DNA from: an uncultured Bacillota bacterium
Lineage (GTDB): Bacteria; Bacillota; Clostridia; Christensenellales; Borkfalkiaceae
Length of the DNA stretch: 39,522 nucleotides
Assembly (NCBI GenBank): GCA_949283775.1
Contig: CASDTU010000069.1
Coordinates: forward strand, 1 to 39,522
Direction of reading: 5' to 3'
Shown in pieces: positions 33,132 to 39,522 of this stretch. Positions within the stretch are counted from its first letter, which is position 1, and each line of letters starts with the position of its first letter. Under the pieces are notes generated by a model. It made no database searches and was not told where the DNA came from. It was given only the letters and a program-made list of their open reading frames with translations. Made by a program: the position numbers and the translations under genes.

Positions 33132-33353
33132 AAGTTCTCCTCCTGGATTGTGGTTTTAACAAAGCGCCCTGAATATTTGCGCTTCTCCCACTTATTAAAC
33201 AAAGGCCTGCGCCTTTATTCGCAAAATGTATGCTTGCGTTCCGCTTCAAAAAACGCTTCCTGAAAAAACAGGCTCCTCTTGCAGCGCTTCCCCGTTTTTT
33301 TGTTCCGCGCCTTGCAGGCACTCGCCTTTCCGCGTTTTTGCTGCGGCCATTCT

Positions 33354-33926
33354 TTATTCTTGCGGCTTAGCGTCCGCCGCCGCATCCTGCGCCGTATTGA
33401 TCTTGCGCAGTTGCAGGTATTCCACTTCCACGTCCGTATTTCTCCCGAACATCAGGACGTTTACCTTCGCTTTCTGCGCCGTATCGTTGAGTTCCTTTAC
33501 TTTACCGACGAATCCTGCCAGCGGGCCTGCGTCGATGCTCACGTCGTCGCCGACCGCAAAATCCGCCTCGATCGGACGGCTCTCCAACTGCATCTTGCGC
33601 ACTTCCTCCTCTTTCAAGGGAAGCGGCCTGCCCTGCGGTCCGACAAATCCCGTTACGCCGCGCGTATTCGTTACAAGATACCAAACCTGATTGGTATAGA
33701 TCATTTTAATAAAGACATAGCAGGGCAGAAGTTTTCTTTCCACGACCTTCCGCTTGCCGTTCTTCTCTTCAATGGTCTGTTCCATCAAGATCTTCAAATC
33801 AAAGATATTGTCTTTCAGGTTATTGTTTTCAATCAATTTTTCCAGGCTGTCCTTGACCATCATCTCATACCCGGAATAAGTATGGAGGACGTACCACTTC
33901 GCCTGACTTTCAAGAGAATTTTCCAT
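33354..33926 (-). CDS. nusG: Transcription antitermination protein NusG
   Basis: NusG binds RNA polymerase beta' and couples it to Rho or ribosomes. The NGN domain (about 8-110, AKWYVLHTYSGYE ... PCYVFIKMIYTNQVWYLVTNTRGVTGFVG) and the KOW domain (VGDDVSIDAGPLAGFVGKVKEL, about 135-160) are present. Length 190. It has a short basic tail (NTAQDAAADAKPQE). Next to secE as usual. Confidence 0.98.
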   Translation of the reverse strand: MENSLESQAKWYVLHTYSGYEMMVKDSLEKLIENNNLKDNIFDLKILMEQTIEEKNGKRKVVERKLLPCYVFIKMIYTNQVWYLVTNTRGVTGFVGPQGRPLPLKEEEVRKMQLESRPIEADFAVGDDVSIDAGPLAGFVGKVKELNDTAQKAKVNVLMFGRNTDVEVEYLQLRKINTAQDAAADAKPQE

Positions 33927-33989
33927 AAGCTCCCCTTATGATGCGCGACTTTGCGACAGCGGCAAAACGCCGCGCGGCAACCGCGCAGT

Positions 33990-34214
33990 TTATGCCAGAT
34001 TCGTGATCAGCCCGAGCAACGTATTCAGTCCGTAATTGATTGCGGTAAACACGATCAAAAATACGAGCACGACCGCAATGACCACGCCCGTGGATTTGAC
34101 GACCTTGCCGAACGTAGGCCAGGTCACTTTTTTAAGCTCAGAAAAAACTTCTTTGATCTTTCTGCCCATCCGCACAAATATGTTGGGCTTTTTTACAGCT
34201 GTTTTCGCTTTCAT
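33990..34214 (-). CDS. secE: Preprotein translocase subunit SecE
   Basis: The 74-residue single-helix form of SecE, typical of Gram-positives, clamps SecY. A basic amphipathic helix (RKIKEVFSELKKVTWPTFGK) is followed by the membrane helix (about 42-62). The motif KVTWPTFGKV is diagnostic. It follows rpmG and precedes nusG, the conserved order. Confidence 0.97.
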   Translation of the reverse strand: MKAKTAVKKPNIFVRMGRKIKEVFSELKKVTWPTFGKVVKSTGVVIAVVLVFLIVFTAINYGLNTLLGLITNLA

Positions 34215-34274
34215 TTTAACCTCTGCTATTTTTGTGACAGAGCCGAACTTTCCCCCTCGGCCCGTCCGTTTCCG

Positions 34275-34436
34275 TTATTTGGATTCTTTGTGTACGGTAT
34301 GCTTCTTGCAGAAAGGACAATACTTTTTAAGCTGCAATCTTTCCGGATCGTTCTTCTTATTCTTCATATTGTCATAATTTCTGTGCTTGCATTCGGTGCA
34401 TTCAAACGTTATTTTCGTTCTGTTAATGGCAGCCAT
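34275..34436 (-). CDS. rpmG: 50S ribosomal protein L33, zinc (C+) form
   Basis: The 53-residue protein has two CxxC pairs (CTECKH and CPFCKK), so it is the zinc form. It begins [28 protein letters not shown]. The open frame extends to 34466 but passes through a hairpin; the ATG at 34436 has only a weak AGAAAG. It is the first gene of the rpmG-secE-nusG unit. Confidence 0.93.
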   Translation of the reverse strand: MAAINRTKITFECTECKHRNYDNMKNKKNDPERLQLKKYCPFCKKHTVHKESK

Positions 34437-34463
34437 CTTTCTAAAAACTCCATGCAAAAAAAT

Positions 34464-34481
34464 CACACCATCGGCGGTGTG
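34464..34481 (-). promoter_or_regulatory. 5'-terminal hairpin of the rpmG-secE-nusG transcript
   Basis: A 6-bp stem CACACC/GGTGTG with a six-base loop is followed on the minus strand by ATTTTTTT. Since the transcript is expected to start near 34482, the hairpin forms at its very 5' end. It could be a short attenuator or a stabilising cap; it also resembles a bidirectional terminator for the gap. Confidence 0.6.
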
Positions 34482-34488
34482 TTTTTAA

Positions 34489-34517
34489 AGTTTATCATAT
34501 TCCTTTTTCATTGTCAA
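34489..34517 (-). promoter_or_regulatory. Promoter of rpmG-secE-nusG
   Basis: TTGACA (34512-34517) and TAAACT (34489-34494) are 17 bases apart on the minus strand, with TGA before the -10 as an extended element. Confidence 0.8.
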
Positions 34518-34607
34518 TCGATTTTTATCCCCCTTCCGTTTTTTTTCACTTTTTTGCGCGGAAATTACCGCCATTTTTCTTTTTTTTGCGTATTTCATGC
34601 AAAACCC

Positions 34608-34636
34608 TTGCGCATTTTACCCCTTTCGTTTATAAT
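34608..34636 (+). promoter_or_regulatory. Promoter of the flavodiiron protein gene
   Basis: TTGCGC (34608-34613) and TATAAT (34631-34636) are 17 bases apart. A second candidate (TTGTAT at 34735, CATAAT at 34759, 18-base spacer) lies closer. Between them is a gap rich in TTGCAA and GCAAGG words, possibly a regulatory leader of about 160 bases. Confidence 0.6.
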
Positions 34637-34806
34637 ATTTGCAAGTTGCAAGGCCGCGGCAGGCGCAAATCGATTGCAAGGGCAACGCCTTCGGCCGGCG
34701 GCAGATTTTTTGCACGTCGCAAAATCGTCGATCATTGTATGACCCGATTTTACTCTATCATAATTTATACCAATATATATAATAGTAAGGAAAGGAGATA
34801 AGTACC

Positions 34807-35976
34807 ATGAAAGCAATGCAGATCGCACAAAATATATACTGGGTCGGCGCCATTGATTGGAATTTACGCAATTTCCACGGCTATGAGACCGAAAAGGGAA
34901 CGACCTACAACGCCTACCTCGTTTTAGATGAAAAAATCACTCTCATCGACACGGTCAAAGAAGGCTTCTTCGGAGAAATGCTGGAACGGATCCGGTCGGT
35001 CGTAGATCCCGAAAAGATCGATATCATCGTATCCAACCATGCCGAGCCCGATCACAGCGGCTGTTTGCCCGCGATCGCCAAAATCGCGAAAAACGCCAAA
35101 ATTTACACAGCCGCACCCGCCGGGATCAAAAATCTTACCGCCTATTACGGCGATCTCGGATATATCGGCGTCAAAGCAGGCGATTCTTTGCCGCTCGGAG
35201 CGCAGACGCTGACTTTTGTTCCCACGCCGATGGTACACTGGCCGGACAATATGGTTTCGTTCCTGACCCCCGCCAATATTTTGTTTTCCAACGATGCGTT
35301 CGGCCAGCATTACGCTTCCGACGAGCGGACGGACTCCGAATGCGATTTGCCCGAAGCTTATATTCAGGCGCGCAAATATTATGCGAACATCGTGCAGCCC
35401 TACGGCATGCAGACGGGGAAAGCTCTCGCAGCCTGCGCAGATCTTCCCATTCAGACGATCTGTCCCAGCCACGGCATCGTCTGGACAAAACATATTCCCG
35501 ATATTGTGAACCTCTACAAAAGCTGGGTCGCCAATGAACAGGATGATACGGCGATCATCGTATATGACACGATGTGGCATTCCACAGAAAGCATGGCACA
35601 CGCCATCGAAAATGCCTTCCTCGCCTGCGGTCTCAAACCGCGCCTCTATAATCTGCATTACTGCCATAACTCCGACATTATCGCGGATGCCATGACCAGC
35701 CGCTTTATCGCCGTGGGTTCCCCCACGCTCAACAATACCATGATGCCGTCCGTCGCCTCTTTCCTGACCTATTTTAAAGGGCTGAACGGAAACAAGAAAA
35801 AATTCATCGCTTTCGGTTCTTACGGCTGGGGCGGTCAATCCCCCGACCAGGTTTTTGAAGCGCTGTCCGCCTGCAAATGCGAACCGCTTCTGCCTGCCAT
35901 CAAGCTTACTTTCAAGCCTTCCAAGGAACAGTTGGACAAGATTACGGACGACGTCGTTTCCGCCCTCCAAAAGTAA
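34807..35976 (+). CDS. Flavodiiron protein, FprA family
   Basis: Flavodiiron proteins reduce O2 to water or NO to N2O and protect anaerobes. The 389-residue protein has the beta-lactamase-like diiron domain: H78-x-E80-x-D82-H83 (HAEPDH), H144 (HWPDN), D163 (SNDAFG) and H222 (SHGIVW), so all canonical ligands are present. The C-terminal flavodoxin domain starts near 245 (AIIVYDTMWHSTESM), with the GSPTLNNTMMP FMN loop. No rubredoxin domain is fused. AAGGAG precedes the ATG. It is monocistronic on the plus strand. Confidence 0.97.
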   Translation: MKAMQIAQNIYWVGAIDWNLRNFHGYETEKGTTYNAYLVLDEKITLIDTVKEGFFGEMLERIRSVVDPEKIDIIVSNHAEPDHSGCLPAIAKIAKNAKIYTAAPAGIKNLTAYYGDLGYIGVKAGDSLPLGAQTLTFVPTPMVHWPDNMVSFLTPANILFSNDAFGQHYASDERTDSECDLPEAYIQARKYYANIVQPYGMQTGKALAACADLPIQTICPSHGIVWTKHIPDIVNLYKSWVANEQDDTAIIVYDTMWHSTESMAHAIENAFLACGLKPRLYNLHYCHNSDIIADAMTSRFIAVGSPTLNNTMMPSVASFLTYFKGLNGNKKKFIAFGSYGWGGQSPDQVFEALSACKCEPLLPAIKLTFKPSKEQLDKITDDVVSALQK

Positions 35977-36473
35977 GGAGCGGCCTATGTACGTCGCGGC
36001 TGTGCGACAAAAGTTTGGTCACGTTTTTAAAAAGTCGTACCGCTCATCCTCGGACTAAATAAAATTACGACAGATGATCGGATCCGCATTTTGAACCGCA
36101 CTGCATACGCAAACAATGGCGCGCAAATTTTGCCGCAAAAAATGAAAACCAAGCAAAAAATAAAAATACCTTAAATACGTCGCCATTTTTTCAGTTGCAC
36201 AGCTAAAAAATGGCGATGCTTGTTTTTTTAATATTTGCGTGCAGGTTCGACAAAAGACAGAAACGGCAGAAAAAAGTAAAACCGTATCTCTTGCGTCCTG
36301 CCTCTATCGCTTTCAAATTTGTTTTCAAGTTTACTTAGCTTTGATCAATTTTTCGAGTATTTTTCTTTGTATCCTTTGTGCTGTTTTTATTTTTTCACTC
36401 TCCCGAAAGATTGCATACGGTGCAAAACCGTGCGCAAAAGCTCGGCGCGTTTCCGTAAAACCCCGCAAAGCAA
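35977..36473. other. Gene-free gap after the flavodiiron gene
   Basis: No supported gene in about 500 bases. A strong inverted repeat CGCCATTTTTT/AAAAAATGGCG (36181-36191 and 36205-36215) is followed by ATGCTTGTTTTTTTAA, a probable plus-strand terminator about 200 bases after the stop. An upstream plus-strand small ORF candidate (36239-36514, GTG start) has no ribosome binding site or recognisable sequence. Confidence 0.6.
36181..36230 (+). terminator. Probable terminator after the flavodiiron gene
   Basis: An 11-bp stem CGCCATTTTTT/AAAAAATGGCG with a 13-base loop is followed after ATGCTTG by seven T residues. It is the only candidate before the convergent genes. Confidence 0.65.
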
Positions 36474-36683
36474 TTACGGCCGCACAGAAGCTGCGTCGTT
36501 TAAAAATTTTGTGATCTGATTGCCTTTCCCGATCAATTTCATATTTTTATCGTACGTCTTGTCACTTGCCGGATAATAATATCCCATAACCTGATAATCG
36601 GAGTCGTAGGCCGTTATTCTTCCCGTTGCGCTCGTAGCCGTATATCCCACGATCTGCATATTCGAATCATAAAGTCTTTGCAT
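36474..36683 (-). CDS. Small tandem-repeat protein (Y-D-x-x-M-x-x-x-G motif)
   Basis: I do not recognise this 69-residue protein by name. It holds three or four copies of a short unit: YDSNMQIVGYT, YDSDYQVMGYYYP, YDKNMKLIGKG, and a weaker middle copy. This looks like a strand-loop repeat that may stack as a small beta structure, as in small proteins of gut Bacillota. The frame is open to 36737, but GGGAGG lies eight bases before the ATG at 36683, so I chose it. The C-terminus is NDAASVRP. Its function is unknown. Confidence 0.65.
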   Translation of the reverse strand: MQRLYDSNMQIVGYTATSATGRITAYDSDYQVMGYYYPASDKTYDKNMKLIGKGNQITKFLNDAASVRP

Positions 36684-36886
36684 TTTTTCTCCCTCCCAAT
36701 TCTGATTGTAACGCCTGCGGAGCCCTTTTTCCAGCATTCATGCCACTTTTCTTGCCACAGCTTGCTCGGCCGCTCGCCGCAAGCACCAGATGAAAAGCCC
36801 TTCCGCTGCGAAAATCGTTGCGGCCTTATCGAGAAAAGCCGTACATTCTTTGTCTCATAAAAATGCACAAAAGGCAGATCTTACAG

Positions 36887-36936
36887 CAAAACCCTGCCCT
36901 TGCAATGCGCATAACGATTGCAAGGGCAGGGTTTTG
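36887..36936. terminator. Bidirectional terminator, 20-bp perfect stem
   Basis: Perfect arms 36887-36906 and 36917-36936 (CAAAACCCTGCCCTTGCAAT and complement) flank a 10-base loop. It ends the phospholipase-like gene transcript from the right, 12 bases after the stop; the T-run is short (TTTTG). Confidence 0.85.
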
Positions 36937-36947
36937 TCCGCATAATT

Positions 36948-37880
36948 TTATTTTCCCTTTGAGATAACACGCTTTTTGGCCGGACGGATTTCTTCATCAA
37001 TGCCGGTTAAAAGGCCTTTCCCGAAAACTTCTTTGGAAAGCCTTGCTCCCTGCCGCACGCTCTCAAAAAATTCGATGATCAGCTGTGTTCCCACACGCAC
37101 CGCCCTGTCAAACAGCGCGTCCGCATCTTCGGCGGAAACAAAATTGCTGTCAGACGGATTTTTCCACTGCTCACGCGCTGCGTTCAAACAGTCTCTGTCA
37201 TACTCCGGACGGCGGAACAACACGGATAAAACGTGCGGAACATGAAAAAACGTTTCCAATCCGTTAAAGAATTTTCGCTTCCACAATCTTTTGTCCTGAA
37301 AAAAATGTTCAAACCGAAAAAATCTGTCGATCGCGACCCGAATGGCTCGCTTTGAAATTTTAAAGCCGTCTTTCCCCTGAAACGCATTACCAAACAGCTC
37401 CGAAAGCGTCTTCGCCCGCATCGCCTGGTCATCTACCGGACAGATATACTCCTGCACCGGTATATTTTTCTCTCTTTCAATAAAATAGGCATCCAAATCG
37501 CTCTCGATATAAGCATGCCGTTTCCCCTTCCAATGCGGCTGCCGCGCAGCAAAACGCTCGACAAGCGCATATACAAAAGGATGAAACACGGTATCTCCGG
37601 CATAATGCGTAATATAGCCCGCAATGTAAGAACAGACGGAAGCATCTCCCCTCTCTGCCGCTTTTTTAAACGCATTGAATACGGCAAACACGTCGCGGTT
37701 GTGCAGGCGAGTCCCTAAGTTTTTATATTTCCCCTGCCGCATTCGGAAAAAATAATAGACATCGCCTCCCTGCGCGCCAAGATAGTACGCTGGAAAATCC
37801 GAAATTTTTTGACGAATATCCTCCGGTAAAAGACCGAATATTTTTTCCGCCAGCAGCTGATGTGTATATTGAGCCGGCAT
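36948..37880 (-). CDS. Zinc-dependent phospholipase C-like protein (paralogue 2)
   Basis: This 310-residue protein is a paralogue of the gene at 3222-4076. Candidate ligands are H7 (YTHQLL), D40 (GAQGGD), H60, then H92, D96 and H100 (THYAGDTVFHPF), and H122 with E126 (HAYIESD). Here GAHGPD is replaced by GAQGGD, so one histidine ligand is lost, and the activity may differ. No signal peptide. GGAAGG precedes the ATG. It ends at the terminator at 36887-36936. Confidence 0.8.
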   Translation of the reverse strand: MPAQYTHQLLAEKIFGLLPEDIRQKISDFPAYYLGAQGGDVYYFFRMRQGKYKNLGTRLHNRDVFAVFNAFKKAAERGDASVCSYIAGYITHYAGDTVFHPFVYALVERFAARQPHWKGKRHAYIESDLDAYFIEREKNIPVQEYICPVDDQAMRAKTLSELFGNAFQGKDGFKISKRAIRVAIDRFFRFEHFFQDKRLWKRKFFNGLETFFHVPHVLSVLFRRPEYDRDCLNAAREQWKNPSDSNFVSAEDADALFDRAVRVGTQLIIEFFESVRQGARLSKEVFGKGLLTGIDEEIRPAKKRVISKGK

Positions 37881-37937
37881 CGCTAATCCCTTCCTGCTAT
37901 TTGCTTTTCACAAATCATTTTTTTTGTACATATAGTA

Positions 37938-37943
37938 TTATAT
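37938..37943 (-). promoter_or_regulatory. -10 box of paralogue 2
   Basis: A perfect TATAAT lies on the minus strand 58 bases before the ATG in an AT-rich region. No good -35 is seen at 16-18 bases, so this is tentative. Confidence 0.45.
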
Positions 37944-38065
37944 CCTATTTCTTCAATTTTGTTTATATTTTTTTCTGATTTATCACTTTGATTCCGCAAT
38001 TTTAAACCAAAAACCGCACCTTGCTCTAAAAAAACAAAAAATTTAAAAAAAATACTTGAAAATAC

Positions 38066-38094
38066 TTGCCTTTTCCTTTCTTTTTTGATATAGT
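38066..38094 (+). promoter_or_regulatory. Promoter of the tRNA array
   Basis: TTGCCT (38066-38071) and TATAGT (38089-38094) are separated by 17 bases; TGA precedes the -10. The first tRNA begins 17 bases downstream. Confidence 0.75.
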
Positions 38095-38110
38095 ATATAA
38101 GCGTTCGAAC

Positions 38111-38186
38111 GGAAGTTTAGCTCAGTTGGGAGAGCATCTGCCTTACAAGCAGAGGGTCATAGGTTCGAGCCCTATAACTTCCACCA
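38111..38186 (+). tRNA. tRNA-Val (anticodon TAC)
   Basis: Acceptor GGAAGTT pairs with AACTTCC, the anticodon stem TCTGC/GCAGA encloses loop CTTACAA with TAC, and the T-arm has GGTTCGAGCC. The CCA end is encoded. It is the first gene of the array. Confidence 0.97.
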
Positions 38187-38223
38187 TCACAATACCTAAT
38201 AAAGTAAAGTGCGGAATCAAAAT

Positions 38224-38298
38224 GCGGGAATGGCTCAGAGGTAGAGCGTCACCTTGCCAAGGTGAATGTCGCGAGTTCGAATCTCGTTTCCCGCTCCA
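38224..38298 (+). tRNA. tRNA-Gly (anticodon GCC)
   Basis: Acceptor GCGGGAA pairs with TTCCCGC, the anticodon stem TCACC/GGTGA encloses TTGCCAA with GCC, and CCA is encoded after a T discriminator. It is 37 bases after tRNA-Val. Confidence 0.97.
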
Positions 38299-38321
38299 AT
38301 TCAATTCCGCACTTATTTTTT

Positions 38322-38396
<75 letters not shown>

Positions 38397-38406
38397 AGAA
38401 TAAAAG

Positions 38407-38440
38407 CCTCCGCTTCGCCGTAGCGAAGCGGAGGTTGTTT
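38407..38440 (+). terminator. Terminator of the tRNA array
   Basis: A 12-bp perfect stem CCTCCGCTTCGC/GCGAAGCGGAGG (38407-38418 and 38423-38434) with a four-base loop is followed by TTGTTTC. It lies between tRNA-Cys and the tRNA-Leu fragment. Confidence 0.85.
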
Positions 38441-38558
38441 CTCTACTTTGAACTATTATCCGCTGAATTTTTATGCCTGAGCCCTTTTTAGAGTTTCCGT
38501 TGAACGTAAACGGCGATCTTTGCATTTTTACCTGAATCGGAATTCTTTTAAGCCGCTT

Positions 38559-38591
38559 TGGCAAAACGGAAAACGCACAGGACTTAAAATC
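38559..38591 (+). repeat. Partial tRNA-Leu copy (anticodon arm fragment)
   Basis: The 19 bases 38573-38591 are identical to 38671-38689 of the intact tRNA-Leu (D-stem end and anticodon stem-loop). The similarity extends left to about 38559 with a few changes. The flanking bases do not restore a full cloverleaf, so this is a fragment and not a tRNA gene. Confidence 0.85.
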
Positions 38592-38648
38592 AGACGGCAT
38601 CCTCTGTTTTTGATCAAAAATAACTATAATTGAATACATTTTTCATAT

Positions 38649-38735
38649 GCCCGCGTGGCGGAATCGGCAGACGCACAGGACTTAAAATCCTGAGGAGTAA
38701 CATCCGTATCGGTTCAAGTCCGATCGCGGGCACCA
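38649..38735 (+). tRNA. tRNA-Leu (anticodon TAA)
   Basis: The 87-base type II tRNA has acceptor GCCCGCG/CGCGGGC, an anticodon stem AGGA/TCCT around TTAA with TAA, a variable arm (TGAGGAGTAACATCCGT) and the T-arm GGTTCAAGTCC. CCA is encoded. No promoter is seen after the array terminator, so it has its own or an internal one. Confidence 0.97.
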
Positions 38736-38831
38736 CGGAAAAACCACTATATATGGTAGATTTTAGATTTAATTTGCTGTATATTGTGGTTTTTTCTTTT
38801 TGTCTTTTTTACGTCTTTCATCCCCTCTATA

Positions 38832-38938
38832 TTCCCCAAAAAACAAAATGTTAAATGTTTGATTTTAACACGCCAAATTCACAAAAATTCGAGCTAAAAT
38901 CCGTGAAACACCGCTTTTGGGGAAAGTTTTGGGGAATA
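38832..38938. repeat. TTTTGGGGAA sites between tRNA-Leu and the recombinase
   Basis: TTTTGGGGAA occurs at 38915-38924 and again at 38927-38936 (direct, 12 bases apart), and once inverted at 38834-38843. The inverted pair extends to 12 bases (TATTCCCCAAAA and TTTTGGGGAATA). The geometry suits binding sites for the recombinase or its excision factor, which is an inference. Confidence 0.7.
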
Positions 38939-38970
38939 AATTGTATGTTTTTTACATTTTTTTAGGCCGT

Positions 38971-39522
38971 TTACGGGACATAATCAAACTTTGCAATCTC
39001 ATCCAGCTGTAGCTGCTCGTTGAATTCCAAGTGGGTATAAATTAAGCTCGTTATGCTTGAATCGGGAGCGTGCCCCACCCACAGAGAAACGATTTCTCTT
39101 CGGATAGCAACTTCCTGCGCACGCGTGATAAAGGTATGACGCAGATCGTGCGTACGATGCCCTTCAAAATAATCTTTCACGTGGCGTGCAATGGCATCCG
39201 AGCTCAGCTTTACAATCTCGTCTATCCGAATGAGCGGTAAAAAGCGCTTCAGATTGGGCGATACGGGAATACGCCGTATTTTGTCTTTTAAGCCCTTTCT
39301 GCCCTTCAACGATACAGCGCGCACCCAGTCCCCTTCCATGGTCACAGACGCCAGTTCTCCGACGCGTAAGCCCGTATACAGAAGGAATACAAGCGCCTGC
39401 GCGTAAATGCTGCCCGTCCGTTGCAGTTCATCAAGCAAGTGTCTTTCTTCCACGCGCGTGAGCGGCATTCCCACTCTCTTATCATACTTGGGCAAAACGA
39501 TCTTGTCCATCGGATTGCGCGG
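38971..39522 (-). CDS. Tyrosine recombinase (integrase), catalytic domain, partial
   Basis: The C-terminal catalytic domain of a phage-type integrase: R49 in GLRVGEL, a Lys in the GRKGLKDK beta-turn, H121-x-x-R124 (HDLRHT), H147 (GHAPD) and the nucleophile Y158 in YTHLEF (numbered from the Met at 39510). The reading frame stays open to the window edge with residues PRNP before that Met, so the N-terminal arm and core-binding domains lie outside. It faces tRNA-Leu with a 235-base gap that contains the TTTTGGGGAA sites, the classic layout of an element inserted beside a tRNA gene. Confidence 0.9.
   Translation of the reverse strand, partial: PRNPMDKIVLPKYDKRVGMPLTRVEERHLLDELQRTGSIYAQALVFLLYTGLRVGELASVTMEGDWVRAVSLKGRKGLKDKIRRIPVSPNLKRFLPLIRIDEIVKLSSDAIARHVKDYFEGHRTHDLRHTFITRAQEVAIRREIVSLWVGHAPDSSITSLIYTHLEFNEQLQLDEIAKFDYVP

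Noticed and set aside
33124-33321. A 65-codon frame between nusG and rplK
   Set aside because: Basic low-complexity translation overlapping the rplK start; no ribosome binding site.
36239-36514. A 91-codon plus-strand frame with GTG start
   Set aside because: No ribosome binding site, lies after a terminator and overlaps the minus-strand repeat protein.

Overview
The window looks like a chromosomal segment of an uncultured low-to-medium GC Bacillota, most likely a gut-type member of the Clostridia. The reasons are the gene order of the ribosomal protein cluster, the zinc-ribbon forms of S14, L33, L36 and S4, the KOW-domain protein between map and infA, AGGAGG-type ribosome binding sites, near-consensus TTGACA/TATAAT promoters and encoded CCA ends on tRNAs. 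I cannot name a species.

Layout. (1) 1-9000 is accessory and housekeeping: a minus-strand operon ruvX - DUF1292 protein - zinc-ribbon protein; a highly structured putative non-coding RNA with its own promoter and terminator (about 1525-1815); a two-gene unit of a zinc phospholipase C-like protein and an MFS transporter interrupted by an in-frame TAG; a small membrane protein; a coiled-coil protein; a plus-strand unknown protein; a YugP-type membrane metallopeptidase; and a cyclophilin-like lipoprotein. (2) 9328-26008 is one long minus-strand ribosomal superoperon (S10 - spc - alpha): rpsJ, rplCDWB, rpsS, rplV, rpsC, rplP, rpmC, rpsQ, rplNXE, rpsN, rpsH, rplFR, rpsE, rpmD, rplO, secY, adk, map, a KOW protein, infA, rpmJ, rpsMKD, rpoA, rplQ. 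It starts at a strong promoter with an attenuator-like leader and stops at a strong terminator. (3) 26269-30021 holds an M48-type membrane protease with a long C-terminal extension and a BspA-like leucine-rich-repeat lipoprotein, each with its own promoter. (4) 30469-34517 is the second translation cluster, rpmG - secE - nusG - rplK - rplA - [L10 leader] - rplJ - rplL. rpoB, rpoC, rpsL, rpsG, fusA and tuf, which usually lie between rplL and rpsJ in Bacillota, are absent here. (5) 34608-37943 holds a plus-strand flavodiiron protein, a small tandem-repeat protein and a second zinc phospholipase C-like protein. (6) 38066-39522 is a four-tRNA array (Val, Gly, Cys, Leu) followed by a tyrosine recombinase running off the right edge, probably the edge of an integrated element.

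The core of the window builds ribosomes and exports and processes proteins (SecY, SecE, methionine aminopeptidase). The two ribosomal clusters appear to be controlled by leader RNAs with intrinsic terminators. The genes around them are typical of cell-envelope functions (lipoproteins, membrane proteases, lipid hydrolase-like proteins) and of oxygen defence. Many intergenic gaps carry short degenerate tandem repeats or perfect long inverted repeats that act as bidirectional terminators. The least explained elements are the structured RNA near the left end and the tRNA-Leu fragment beside the recombinase.
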